From assembly GCA_023159155.1 (NCBI GenBank), contig JAJNNX010000032.1, forward strand, positions 1 through 64,000: a stretch of DNA of 64,000 nt, given 5' to 3'. The notes under the pieces are model-generated. The model made no database searches. It saw only the letters and a program-made list of their open reading frames with translations, and was not told where the DNA came from. Numbering within the stretch: the first letter of the stretch is position 1; the number at the start of each line of letters is the position of its first letter. Shown one piece after another: positions 14,421-27,876 of this stretch. The stretch comes from Ustulina deusta. Lineage: Eukaryota > Ascomycota > Sordariomycetes > Xylariales > Xylariaceae. The translations under genes and the position numbers were made by a program.

Positions 14421-15133
14421 AGCTTTTAAAAAAATAAGTTAAATAAGCTAAATTTTTAGCTAACTTTAGGTTTATACTTATTTATAAAGCAAGAATAAAT
14501 AGTGCTTAGCTAAACGCCCTATTATAAAAAATATAAAACTTGCTTTTAAAAATAAACAAACAATTTATTAAAAAAGAATTTATATTATTTTGCTAAGAAT
14601 AGGTAGCTTTTAAGCTATATAACAATATAAAAATAGGCTAATTAGGGTTCTAAAAAAATAAACTACTTTTAAAACACTAAGTCTTTATATATAAAGACTT
14701 CTAATAAGCTTGGAAAACTGCGTTAGATTAGATCTTTAGCTATTAATTAATAATTAAAACTATAAAAAATAACAAATAAAAATTCCTACTAAATATAAAA
14801 ATAAACAAAAAATTTTTAAATATTAATATTTTAAAATATAAAATTAAAGCAAACAATATTTTATAATATTAAAGTTATATATAAGTACTAAACTAAAAGT
14901 TATTTTAAATTAGCTTAATTTAGAACTACTATAATTTAATATTAGTAAAACATTTAAAAAAAAACAAAACTATAATAATTCTAGCTAAAAACTATTTCGA
15001 GCTAAATATATATTAAATAATACGTTGTTTTATTAATAATTATAATATATATAATAAAAAAACTATTTAAAAATATAAAAAATAAAGCTTTTTTAAATTA
15101 CTCCTAGTTTTAGAGCAGTTTTAAAACAAGCTA

Positions 15134-15540
15134 TCTATAGATTTTATAACAAATTTTCTTATAACAAAAAATAATAACCTATTTTTTATTATAGTAATTA
15201 TTAATAAATTAAATTAAATAATTATTATTAAAACTATATAATTAATAAATATAAAAATATATATTAAGCAATTTATATATTATTTTTAGCGTTTTTATAA
15301 ATTTTTAAAAGTAATTATTAGCAATAAAAAAATAAATTAAATAAAAAGCTTCTAATAATATTTCTATAAACTAGTTAAAATAAAACAAAAATTAAGTACT
15401 GCTTATTATTTTAAAATAAATAGTGCTATAAAAAAGGCTAACTAAAAAGTTCTAGCTTATTTTTATATATTTATTGCTTATATATAACTAGATTAAAAAG
15501 TATTACTATTAGGCATAATACTAGTAATTAATAATAAAAA
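15134..15540 (+). pseudogene. Gypsy integrase core fossil
   Basis: The frame from 15,134 reads S-I-D-F-I-T, then V-I-I-S-N-K for the usual VIISDRG. Next comes F-x-x-Y-F-Y-K-L-V, then K-L-S-T-A-Y-Y-F-K-I-N-S for KLSTAYHPQTDG, and finally V-L-L-L-G-x-x-L-x-x-N-N. The spacing equals that of gypsy integrases. The catalytic aspartate of the SDR motif is now asparagine, and several Q, W and R codons are stops, as RIP predicts. It lies downstream of the RT/RNase H fossil, as expected for Ty3/gypsy. Confidence 0.75.
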
Positions 15541-17689
15541 CTTTTTTATAATAAAACTAAGCTTATTTTTTGTTTAATATAAATATTATATAAACTTAAT
15601 TAAACTAATAATTTGTTTATTTATATTAATTAAAAAGCTAAAAGTACTAGCTAAAACATTTGTTTAATAATTAAAAAATACCTAAAAATTTGCTTAAGCT
15701 ATTATAACTGTAGCGTAATAGCATATAAAAAAACAGCTAATAATAAGCGCAGTTCTATAAACCGCTTTAAAAAAAAAAAAAAATATAACTAAACTTAAAA
15801 AATATTACTATAGACTAACTTTTTTAAAAACTAGTATAGCTCTATTCTAAATATAAAATAACTAAAGTTATAAGCTTTTATATAATAAAACTAAACGTTC
15901 CTAAAAAAACATATAATTATTTTTATATTAATTTTTTATAATAAGCAGTTATAAACTTTTTTTTATTATAGATTAACTTAAATATATAACTATTAATAAT
16001 ACTACCTAAAAGCAATAAATTCTAAATAAAAAATATTTTATAAACAAAAAACAAGCAAAAAAAAGGCCGGGGTAGGCCTATTTACTGCAAAATCAGAATT
16101 AAATAAGCTAGTTATTAATAATTTATATAAAAACCTTTCGATAATTTTGCTAATACTGTAGCTTTAGAACAGTTTAAAACTAAGCATAGAAACGCTTATA
16201 CGTACAAAGGCCCTACTGCTAAAAAAAAAAACTAACAAAAACAAACCAGCTAATAAACTAGTATAGTTTACGTTATAATTAGGAATTATATATATATTTT
16301 TTTTTTTATTACTAATATTATAAGTTATTACAGGCCAAAAAACAAAGATCAAACGCGCAAAGAACTAAAAAAAAGCCTACTAAAAGCATTTATATTAATT
16401 TTTAGTTTAGCTATGTTATAAAACTAGTACTAAGCAGCTACAAAGCTGCTAAACCTTTGTATTATTTTTAATTTTATTATTAGCCCTATTTATTCTATTA
16501 AAATATAGCTACTTATAAGTAGAGCTTAAAGCATTATTAAATTGTTCTTTAATAAATATATAAATAAAAGAACTAAGCTTATTAATAAATACTAAACTAC
16601 TAAAGCTTAAAAATAAACATTTTATATAAATATTTATTATATATTTAATAATACTTAAATAATTATTAATAATTATAAAACTATTAATAAGCTATTTTAT
16701 ACTTAAAGCATAATATTTAATAATTACTATATTATATTTAATAGTTATAGTTATATGTTTAAAAACTACTAAACATGCTTAATTATTTATTTAATATTTA
16801 TTAATAAACAAATAACTATAACTAAACAAAAAAATAGCTAGCATATTTAAAAAAATTTCTTTTTAATACTAAAAAGAATTAATAACTAATTTATATTTAA
16901 TATACAAATTAAAAATAGTTTATTAAATAACTAGCTTTAAAACTAGTAATTTTTTATTTTTTAATATTTATTATTATAAATTAACAAACATTAAACTATT
17001 TATAAACAAAAAAAAAACGCTTAATTATTAGTGTTTTAATAGTTATAAATATAAATATTATTAAACAAATATTTAAACGTAATAACTATTTTAAATATAT
17101 AAACTAGCTATATATAAATAAAAAAGTTAATAATTATAAATAATAAAAAAACAATAAGTAAGCAGTTAATTTATAATATTATATAAATAACTAAAGTTTT
17201 TATTTGGGCTAATATAATATTTGTATTACTTACTAGTTTTTAAACAATAAGTTAATAAAATATAAATATATATTAAACCTAAAAATAGCCAACTTTATAT
17301 ATTTATATAAAAGTAGTAAAAATATTTTGTAAGCTAGTTAATATACTAAACTATTTATTAGCAAACAAAAAACAAAAAAAAAATAGTACTTTGTTTATTT
17401 TAAAACATAAAAATATGCAAATATTAAATATGTTATAAATAAAAATTATATGCTTATTTTAAAACAAAAGCAATATATTTATAACTAGTAAGCAATAAGA
17501 AAGCAAAAAAACAAAAGAATAAAAGCTAGGCTAGCTACTAAATATATATAAGCTGCTCTATACTAAACAAATAATAAAAACAAACATATAACAAATATAC
17601 TACTTTTTGCAACAGAGCAAAAAAAAAGTACTTAACAAAAGAAAAAAAGGGCTACTTACTAATTAATATTATTACTAAAAAAAAAAAAA

Positions 17690-18076
17690 AAAAGGGAGAA
17701 AGAAGTTGGGGGGGCCAAAGGGGTTTATATAAACCCAGCCAAAGCGGTAAGCAGTAGCAATAGGTGGGTCGGTACATACCGGCAATATATTGGCTAGGCA
17801 GGTGCGTATGTTGCCTGGAAGGTGCGTATATTGCCTGGAAGGTGCGTCTAGCCTTGAGAGCCTTGCCGATTAATAGAAGTTCCGGACCTCCGCCGGAACT
17901 CACAGAACTCCTTACGGAAGTGCGTCGGAGAAGTGCGTCGGAACTCCGCGCTAGCAGTACGTTAATAGCTATATAGCTACGAAGACTCTGCTCTCGCAAA
18001 GTCTTCTTTTCTCTTTTCTTTCTTTAAGTTAGTTAATAAACAGTATTTTCTGGCCATTCGGCTGAATCCTTTCACA
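17690..18076 (+). repeat. Right LTR and flank of the second gypsy element, spared by RIP
   Basis: This 390-bp stretch has roughly balanced base composition, surrounded by nearly pure AT. Positions 17,838-18,076 are the partner of the left LTR. Near its start a 20-bp unit (GGTGCGTATGTTGCCTGGAA and one variant) is tandemly repeated at 17,801-17,848. GTGCGTCGGA also occurs twice near 17,921-17,942. The exact LTR start is unclear because the left copy lacks the 20-bp repeats. Open frames over this stretch on both strands are LTR sequence, not genes. Confidence 0.75.
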
Positions 18077-18505
18077 TAAACTAACCAAAAAAAACATTAA
18101 ATAAGTAAATTTTATATTAATAATATTAACTATACTAAAACTAATTAAATAAAAAATTAATATTTAATTAAAACAAATTATTAAAGCAAACTTAAAATTA
18201 TTATTTAAAAAGAAATCAAAAAAAAACGATATATTTTTAAATTTTTATTTAAAATAATATTAAAAGCCCTAAAATTAAAGTTTGCTTAAATATAAAATAT
18301 TTTAGTATACTAATAAACAAAAGTTTTATAGAAAACTTTATAAAAAACCTAAAATTCTAATATATTAATTATATATTTATTAATAAAATAAAAAAATAAT
18401 TAATAATTACTTAAATTATAAATTTTAATATATATATTAAAAATATAATATTTAAATATTTTATAATAATAATAAATATAATTAATAATTTAAAACTAAA
18501 AATAT

Positions 18506-21500
18506 TGTTATAATTAGTTAAGTAAAGCTTTTATAGCTAGTTTATTAATACTATAAAAAAAAAGTCTAAGCTAAAAAAAAAAAAAAAAAAAGTTAAAGTT
18601 TATAAAATAAATAAATATAAACTTTATATATATAACTATTAAGTTATAAATTAATTTATATATAGACTTTTTATTTTATTACTTTATAGGTTTAGAGTTT
18701 TTATAAGTTTTGCTAAAACTACACTAACTATTATACTACTTTTTTTTAAAACTAAAAGTTTAAATATAGTTTTAATTTAAAATTATTAATAATATTAAAG
18801 TTATATAACTTTTTTATATTATATTGCTTTATTATTATTTTTATAATTATTTATAAATTTATTAATTATTATTATATATATTTATTTTTATAATTTTATA
18901 AAATTAGTTAAGCTTAATTAATATATTTTTAATTATTTAATTTATATAATGTTAAATTTTGCTTTATTGTTAATATTTTTAATTAAAAATAATACTTAAA
19001 TTTGCTAAAATAAAAAATTATTGTTTGCTTTTTATAATTGGTTAATATAAAATAAATTTTTTATTTTATAAAAATTAAACAAATTAAAAATATAGCTAAA
19101 TTTTTGTTTTTTTAAGATTTTAAAAAGTTTAACTAATTAAAAATCTAATTTAATAGTTAATATTTATATTGTAAAAAAAAAAATTTTTAAATTTTTATTT
19201 TTTTATTTTAAAATTGCTATATTATATATTAATTTTTAAATGTTTTAAATTTAATAAACTAATTTAAACATTTAATATTTATTATTAAAAAGTTTTATAT
19301 TTTTATTTTTATTGCTATTTTTAGTAATAATATATTAATTAATAAATATTATAAAAAATTATATATAAAATCTAAAATAAAAATAAAAATATTTTAATTG
19401 TTTTAATATTTATTAATATAAAAATAAAGTTATTAATTTAGTTTTTAATTAGTTAAATTTTTTTTTTTTTAAGTTTAAAAGTAATAAATATTATTAAAAT
19501 AGTGCTTAGTACTTATAAAACTATTAATTATTACTATAAACTTAAAAACAAATAGTTTTATATTATTTAATATTTATATATTTAATATACTAAAAAATCT
19601 ATATAAGTTTTTATAGTATTATATAGCTAATAATTTTATAATATTTATTTTTTTATTAAATAAAGTTATAATTAAATAATTAAATTTATTTATAAATATT
19701 TATATATAATTCTAATTTTATTAGTTAAATAATATATTTTTATTATTTATTATTATATATTGCTATATTATAGCTAATATAAATAATAAATCAAAAAAAC
19801 TAAAAGTTTTATTTTATAATATTTTATTTTTTTTATAATTATAATAATTATATATAGATTATTTATAATTATATTTTAAATAAAACTAATAATATTTTTG
19901 TATTAATATATAATAATTAAAAATATATAAGCTTTTTAAATTAAAACTATATAAAAAGAATAGTTTTATTTAAAATAATTTTAAGTATATATAACTTTTT
20001 ATTTTTGTTTAATTAAGTTTATTAAATTAGTTTTTTAAAAAATGTTAAATAAAAAATTTATAATTAATATAAAACTTAATATTTTATTAAAAAGAATTAA
20101 TATTATTATTATTTTTTTAGTTTTTTTAGTTTTTATTATAAAAAGCTTTGTTATTTTTTTTAATTAAATATTAACTAGTACATTTTTTTATATTAATTAA
20201 TATTAAAAAATATAATAAAGCTTAATAATTAATTATTATAAAGCATTTAGTTTTAAAAAACTTTATATAATAATATTTTAAAATTTATATTATTACTAGA
20301 AATTTATAATTTTATATTAAGTAAACTTATTTAGTTAATATTATTATTTTAAAAAAATATTTTATAAATTTTTAAATTATATTTTTTTATTATTACTAAA
20401 TAACTTTTTTTATTATATTATATAAAATAATTTTTTTTTATATTAGTTAGTTAAGCTTAAAAAAAACTAAAATAAATATTTTATATATTAATAGTTTTAT
20501 ATATTTAATAATTTATTTTTATTTTAGTTTTATTATAAATAGCTTATTTTGTTATAATAATTAATTTAAAAAAAACAGCAATTTTATTAATATAATCAAT
20601 AAATATATAAATATAATTATAAAACTTAAAAAATAATTAAATTAATTTAATATTTTTAAAATTATTAAAGTTCTAATTTAAAATATTTAAATTTTAATAG
20701 AATTAATTTTTATGTTTATTTTAGTTTTTATATTTATTTTCAAATAATTAATAATAAATAAATAAAAACAAAATTTTTTAATGTTTTTTTAATATTTAGC
20801 TTAATATAAATAATAAATTATTTTTTTATAATAAGTTTAATACTATTTTTTAGTTTTAAAATAAATTAAAATATTATTTATATAAATATTTATAAATTTA
20901 TATATTAATAAAAACTTGCTATTAAATAAGGTTTATTTTTAAACTAAATAATAAAACTTTTTATTAAAATATTTTTTTTATAAGTTTAAAAAAAATATAT
21001 ATATATAATTTTATAATTAATAATAATTTATAAAAAGTTTTAATAATATTTAGTTTTATAAAATAAATAGTATTATAATAATTAAATATAATATTATTAA
21101 TATTTAAAACTAATATAATTTTATTTTCTAAATATAAATTTTTTTATTAATAATTATTAAATTTATATTTTATTTAAGAAAATTTATAATTAATAGTTTA
21201 TTTATAAACTATTTTTTAAATAAAATAAACTATATAAATATTTAATATTAATAAAATTTAAAAATATTTTTTTATTATTAAGTTCTAGTATTATATTAAA
21301 TATTAATTATAATAATAATAAAATTTTAGAATTTTTTTTAAAAAAAAACTTTTTTTAATATAATAATTAAAAAAATAAAAAGTTTTATATTAACTTTATA
21401 TATTTAAAGTTTTTTTTTTTTTTTAAATAAAATTAGTTTATTATTAAAAGTTTTTTATTATATTACTTAATTAATTTAAAAAAGAATTTTTATAAAATAT

Positions 21501-23736
21501 TAATTATTTTTAATTATTACAAATTTAATTATAATAAGCTTTTTTAAAGTTTTTTTAGCTAATTATTTTTATTTATTTTAATAGAAATAATTTTAAAAGT
21601 TTTATAAAAAATTTTTAATAGTAGCTTAGGTTCTTTTTTTTTTTAAAGTTATTATATAGACTTTTTTTGTTTTAAATTTAAAAGTTCTAAATTTTTTTTA
21701 TATTTTTTTTATTTTAATTATTTTCAAAAAATTGTTTTAATATTTAATAATATTTTTTTATATTTTTAGGTCTATATTTTATTATTTATAACTAAAAAGT
21801 TTAATTATAATTATTAATAAAAATTAAACTAATAAAAATAAATTATTTATTTAAATTTATTATTATTTTTAAGTTTTTATTAAAATATTGTGTTTTATTA
21901 ATTATTTAATATTAATAATAATATTATAATTAAAATTAATAATTTAAAATATTTAGTTTTTAAATTATTAATTATTAATTTTTATTATATATATTAAATA
22001 TATATAAATTTTACTAATTATTTTATTAAACAAACTATTTTTATTTTTAATTATTATTTAATTTATTATATAAATTTACAACTAATTATTAAAAAAATAT
22101 AAGTTTTAATATTATATAAAACTAAAATTTTTATTTTAATATTATTAATTTATAATTAAATAAATATTTTAAAAATAATTCCTTTATTTTATTTATATCT
22201 TTTAATTAAAATAAATAAAAAAACTAATAAAAAAAATTTATTAGTTCTATTTATTTTTTAAATTAAATAAATTATCAAAGTTATTTTTATTATAGGTTTT
22301 CTTTACTAATTAAATATTTAAAACTTTAATTTTTTTATTAAAATAATTAATTAATATATTTTTTTTTATTATAAATAAAATAAGTTTTTTTATTTTAATA
22401 AGTTTTTTTTTATAATTAATAAATTTTTTAAAATTTTTTAAATTTATTAAAAATTAAATTATTTAAATTAAATTATTATTAAATTAAATTTATAAGTTTA
22501 ATTTATTAATAATTTTTATAAGTTTATTTAATATTATATATTAATTTAATAACTTTATTAATAAATAATTTATATTTTGATTATTTTTATATATATAAAC
22601 TTAAAATACTTTATAAATAATAATTATTTAATTAAAATTATAACAAATTATTAATAAAACTTAAATTATTTTAATAATATTATTAAATAGTTTTTTAATT
22701 AAATAAAAATATTTTTTTTTAATTAGTTTATAATATACTAAAGTTAATTTTTTTATTTAATTTTTTTATTAGTTTATAAACCTAATTATTAAATAAAGCT
22801 TTATTTTTTATGAATTTATTAAAATTAATTTTTTATATTTTAGCTTTTTTAATATAAATAAAGTTTAAAATATTAAAAAATAATTAATATAATAAAATTT
22901 AAAAATTTAAAATTAATATTTTTAAATATATTTTTTATTATTAAATTATAGTTATTTTTTAAAAATATTAAAATAACTATAACAAAAAATTAATATTTTT
23001 TTTTTTTTATTAAAAATTTTTATTAAAATAAATATAAAATTATAAATTTATATACTTTTAATATTTTTTAATATATTTTTAAATATATTATTTTTTTTAA
23101 ATTGTTTTAGTTCTAATTTAAATTTTATTTTTTTAAATTTTTTTTAAAATATTTGTTTGCTTAAAATATTTATAAAAAAGTTTAATACAAAATTTCTTTT
23201 TTTTTTAAAAAAAAACTTTTTTTTTAAAATTATTTAATTATAAAAAACTAGCTATATTTAAAATTAAAATTATTTTAATTATTTAAAAACTAAAAATAAA
23301 ATAAAAATATTTAAAGTTAAGTTTTTTATAAATTATTAATTTTTAAATAATATAAAAATTAAAATTTTTATTAAAATTATATTAAAATTAACTTTATATT
23401 ATAAAATATATAATTTTTAATATTAAATATATAATTAAAAATTCTTTTTATTTATATTTTATTAATTATAATAAAATAAAATAAATATATTTATTAAATA
23501 TTTATTAATAAATAATTAATAAATTTAAAATAATATTATTATTAGTTAAATAAAGCTTTTATAGCTATTTTATTAATATTATAAATAAAAAATTTAAAGT
23601 TTATAAAATAAATAAATATAAATTTTATATATATAATTATTTAATTATAAATTAATTTATATATAAACTTTTTATTTTATTATTATATAGATCTAAAGTT
23701 TTTATAGGTTTTATTAAAACTATATTAATTATTATA
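18506..23736 (-). mobile_element. Copia-like LTR retrotransposon B (5,231 bp)
   Basis: It starts TGTTATAATTAG and ends TAATTATTATA, a mutated TG...CA pair in reverse orientation. It is flanked by the 5-bp duplication AATAT at 18,501-18,505 and 23,737-23,741. LTRs are about 18,506-18,745 and 23,540-23,736. The interior is co-linear with elements A and C. The host sequence on both sides is gypsy copy 2, and the uninterrupted version is seen around 39,070 in copy 3. No frame is open. Confidence 0.85.
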
Positions 23737-23918
23737 AATATTAATTAAAACAAAATTTATATTAAAATATAAAATTAAAATTAATTTTATAAAAAAAAAT
23801 ATATATATATTTTTTTAGGTTAGTATTAAGACTTAAAATATAAAATAAAACAAAAACTAAATTATTTTTAATAATATTAATTTAAAAAATATTAATAATA
23901 TATATAATAATTATATTT

Positions 23919-23984
23919 ATTATAATAATAATATTTATAAATATAAAATTTATTATAATAATAATATTTATAAATATAAAATTT
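23919..23984. repeat. Two tandem 33-bp AT units
   Basis: The unit ATTATAATAATAATATTTAT plus 13 more bases occurs twice in a row without change. It lies in gypsy copy 2 and is absent from the matching part of copy 3 (near 38,900), so it is a late local duplication. Confidence 0.7.
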
Positions 23985-24584
23985 ATTAATAAAAAAACAA
24001 AATAATAAAGCTATATTATTTTAAAAAAATATATAGCTTATAATATAATATTAAATAAATATTTATTAAAAAAAGTTATAGTTTATAATTTATATGTTTA
24101 GCTAATTATAATATAAAAAAATAAAAAAACTAAAAACTATTTTTAAATATTAAAAAAATAATATAAACTAAAAAAACTAAACTCAAATAATAGTATACCT
24201 AAACAAAAAAAAAGCTTAAAAAATATATATATTTTTTATAAAAAAACAAACAAATAAATTAATTATATTAGTTATAAAAATACATATATTTATAATTAAA
24301 TTAATCATTAAAATAGTTATAATAATAAATAATATACTATAAATAAAAGAAATTTATAAATTATTTAATAAATATAATATTTTTTATAATAAAAATATTA
24401 TATTTATACTAAATACTTAAAAACTATAAATAAACCTAATAAATAAATAGTAAAATTAGCTTAAAACTATTAAAGTATACTTATTAAATATAATAAAATA
24501 TATATTTAAAAAAAACTTATATTTATGAATAAATTTATTTTAATTGTTTATTTTATTTTTATTATTTAAAAAATAATTAATAGT

Positions 24585-25063
24585 TGTTAGAACAAATTGC
24601 CGAGCGGTTACTATTGCGCTAAAAAACCAAAAAACTACAAATATTGCAGCTTTTGCATATATTAGCTTTATTATGCTATTACAATATAATAAATGCTTCC
24701 TTAAAAGATAAAATAAGCTAGTATATTTTATATATTAATATGCCTTAAAATATATCGCACTTTACTAAAAGCAAACTTTTATATAAGCTCGAACTATAAA
24801 CTTATAATAACTTAAGTTAATCTTTTAATTATAGTATATACATAGCCTTTTTAGCGTACTAATTATAGCTGTTGCTAACTATTAGCTCGGCTGCCTTTTA
24901 GCTAATAAAACAAACATAAAACCTTTAGTTTAATTAATACGGATAAAAGTACTAGTTATTAAAACAAATTGCCAAGCGGTTACTATTATGCTAAAAGACC
25001 AAAGGACTATAAGTATTATAGCTTCTGCGTATATTAGCTTTATTATACTATTATAGCATAACA
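24585..25063 (+). mobile_element. 479-bp TRIM-like element with 107-bp LTRs
   Basis: Direct repeats of 107 bp lie at 24,585-24,691 and 24,957-25,063. Both contain AACAAATTGCC and AGCGGTTACTATT. The ends are TGTTAGAACA and CATAACA, and the flanks are ATAGT (24,580-24,584) and ATAAT (25,064-25,068), a 5-bp duplication with one G-to-A change. The 265-bp interior has no coding frame. Gypsy copies 1 (near 655) and 3 (near 38,160) show the empty site. The structure equals a miniature non-autonomous LTR retrotransposon. It is less AT-rich than its surroundings. Confidence 0.85.
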
Positions 25064-27876
25064 ATAATACGAAAAAAAATTAATTAGTAATAAATCTATA
25101 ACTATTATATAAAATTATAATATTAATATTTATATAAAAGTTTATAAACCGTTTGGTTTTTATATATTATATTTTTATATAAACTTATATTAATAATATA
25201 ATTATTTTTAGTAATATTTTTAATAAAGCAAAAGTTTATATTAATATTTTAAAATCTTTTATTGCTTTTTTATTAGTATAACTACTAAAATATAATATTA
25301 ATAATAAAATTAAAATATTTAAAAAACTAAAAATATATATTATAATAACTTGTTAGCTATATTATAGAATAGTTTGGTTTAATTATAAAATTTAAACATT
25401 ATAACAAAAAAAAACTAATTTATTAGCTTAAACAAAAAAAAAAAGATTTATTTATTAAAAATCGAAACTAGCAAAATAAAGCTTTATTTTTAAAGTTATT
25501 TTTAAACTAATTAAAAAAAATAAAAAGCTAAAAAATATTATAAAAATATTTCAATATATAATATATTACTTATTACTATAAACTAGATAAGTTTTTTTTT
25601 TTAAATAAATATTTATAAAAAAGCTTATAAATTAATAGTTTTTTAATTAAAAAATAAATAAAATAGTATATTAATACTAAACTAAAATATTTTAGTAATA
25701 AAAATCAAACTAATTATATTTTTATTTAAGCTTATTAATAATATTAAAAAAATATATATAAATTAATAAAAAAAAAAGAGTATTAATAATTTAAATATAT
25801 AAAAAGCTATAAAAATAATTTAATTAAGTATATAACTAGTAAATATATTAATAAACTATATATTAATTAAAAAATAGTAATATATACCTTATTATATACT
25901 ATAAATTTAAACAAAATTAACCTAAGACTTGCTAATATAATTAATTATTTTTTTAATTTTAGTTTAAAATTTCTTATATACTAGAAATACTAAATATAGT
26001 ATTAGATATACTTTTTAAATTATTACAAAAGCTAGAAAAACAGAAAAAAGCTAAAAAAAATAAATTAAGTATGCTAAATAATATTTACAAAAATAATGTT
26101 TGTTAGGCATACTTTGCTAAAAAAAACAAAATTATAATAAAATTTTTTATATTAATTTTAATAATTAGTAATAAGTTTAAAAAAAAATAACCTAAAGGTA
26201 TAATAGCAATATTAGATATAGCTAAATAAAGGATGTCTTATTTTAAAAAAAAACAAAAAGAAAAAAAGCAAAAAAAAATAGCAAGCTAAACAGCCCTACT
26301 GCTAAACTAACTAAATATTAAAAAAGCATAGTAGTGTTTTTTTGTTTAATAATAATTTTTTCTTTTTATATTAGTTATAACAAAAAACAATTTTTATATA
26401 TTTTAAAAAACTATATTAAAAATATTTTTAAATTTATATATAATAAACATTACTATTTTAATACAAAATATATATTATATAACTTATAAAATATAATTTT
26501 TTAATAAATATTAAAATATATAAAAAAAACTAAATTAATAAATAATTACTATCAGAAAAATTAATACTAATTAAAATACTAACTATTTTTATTATATTAT
26601 TACTATAAATTTTATTATAAATATACTGCTAGTAAAATCTATAAAAAAGATTTAAAATATAAAAAAATATAACTATTTTAATATATTAATAATTATATTA
26701 TATAAAACTAGCAAAAAATTATTTTTAATATTAAAATATAAAAAGTTAAATCAAAATATTAGTATAAATATTATATTTATATAATTAAAAATTACTAATA
26801 GTTATTATTAGTAATAAAAACTTAAAGTTTATTAATAAAGTTTAGAAAAAAGTTTATAATATATTAAATATTAAACTTTTTTTTAATAGTTTATTATTTT
26901 TAAATAAATAAACTTTTAAAAAAAAAACCCTAAATTATTAAAATAACTATTAGGTTTTATATAATTATTAATCTAAATATTTTTTAAACTAAGTTGTTAC
27001 TAGTACTATAATATTATTTAAATAATATATTATTAATAATAATAAAAAAGTTATTAAACTAACTAATGCTAAAGTTTTAGCTATAATTTATTATAGATAT
27101 TTTAAATTAAAAAAAAAGTATTAAAACTAATAATAAAACAATAAAAATATAAAAAATAAAACATACTTAAAAAGCCGAATATTTAGTTAATATAACTAAT
27201 ATAATTGCTAAAAAAAATATAATAATAAGTATACTTTAATAATTTTTAATAAAAATAGTTACTAATAAAAATAAAACTTTTTAAAATTATTAAAACAATA
27301 AAGCTATTAATATATAAACTTGATTTTTTTAATAGTTAGTATATTTATTTTATAATTTTAATTATATAGTTTTTTAAACCTAAACAAAAAAAAACCCCTT
27401 TTTAATAAAAAAACTAAAAATTACTAAAAAATTAAAAAAATTACTTTAACAAAAATCTAATTTTTAAATAATAAACTTTTAGTTAAATATATTATTAAAT
27501 AAAAAAAATAAAATAATAAGTATGACTAAAATTTTAATAAAAAAAAACCTAAAATTATTAATATTTAACTTAATTAATAAATATAAAGGTAATAATATTA
27601 TTAAGTAAGCAAAAAAATATAAAAAATATAATATTGCTTATATATAAAAGAATAACGTATTAAAATAATTAAACTAAAAAATAAAACAAAAAATATATAT
27701 ATAAAATAACAAATATACTATACTTATTTTAAAAAACTTTTATTTTTTAAAATTATAAACTAATTATATATATTAAAAAAAATTATATAATATTTATTAT
27801 AACTATTTTATTTTTTAAAAGACTATATTAAAAATAATAAATATATAACTATAAATAAAATATATATTACTAAGCT

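Larger units (their letters stand above)
11053..18076 (+). mobile_element. Second Ty3/gypsy element, about 7 kb, inserted in gypsy copy 2
   Basis: The left LTR starts TATTACGGGTAAGG at 11,053 (mutated TGTTACGG), and the right LTR ends CCTTTCACA at 18,076. The 5-bp word TAAAC lies just outside both ends (11,048-11,052 and 18,077-18,081), a typical target duplication. The gypsy copy 2 sequence resumes after it. RT, RNase H and integrase fossils follow in gypsy order on the plus strand. A GC-rich segment with an A-rich then G-rich purine run near 17,685-17,715 precedes the right LTR and may be the polypurine tract. Confidence 0.8.

Noticed and set aside
16164..16352. 62-codon minus-strand frame
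   Set aside because: Inside the mutated second gypsy element, antisense to pol and low-complexity.
17652..17999. Overlapping frames on both strands (17,652-17,999 and 17,764-17,976)
   Set aside because: They are LTR sequence that escaped RIP; both strands are open only because the stretch is GC-richer.
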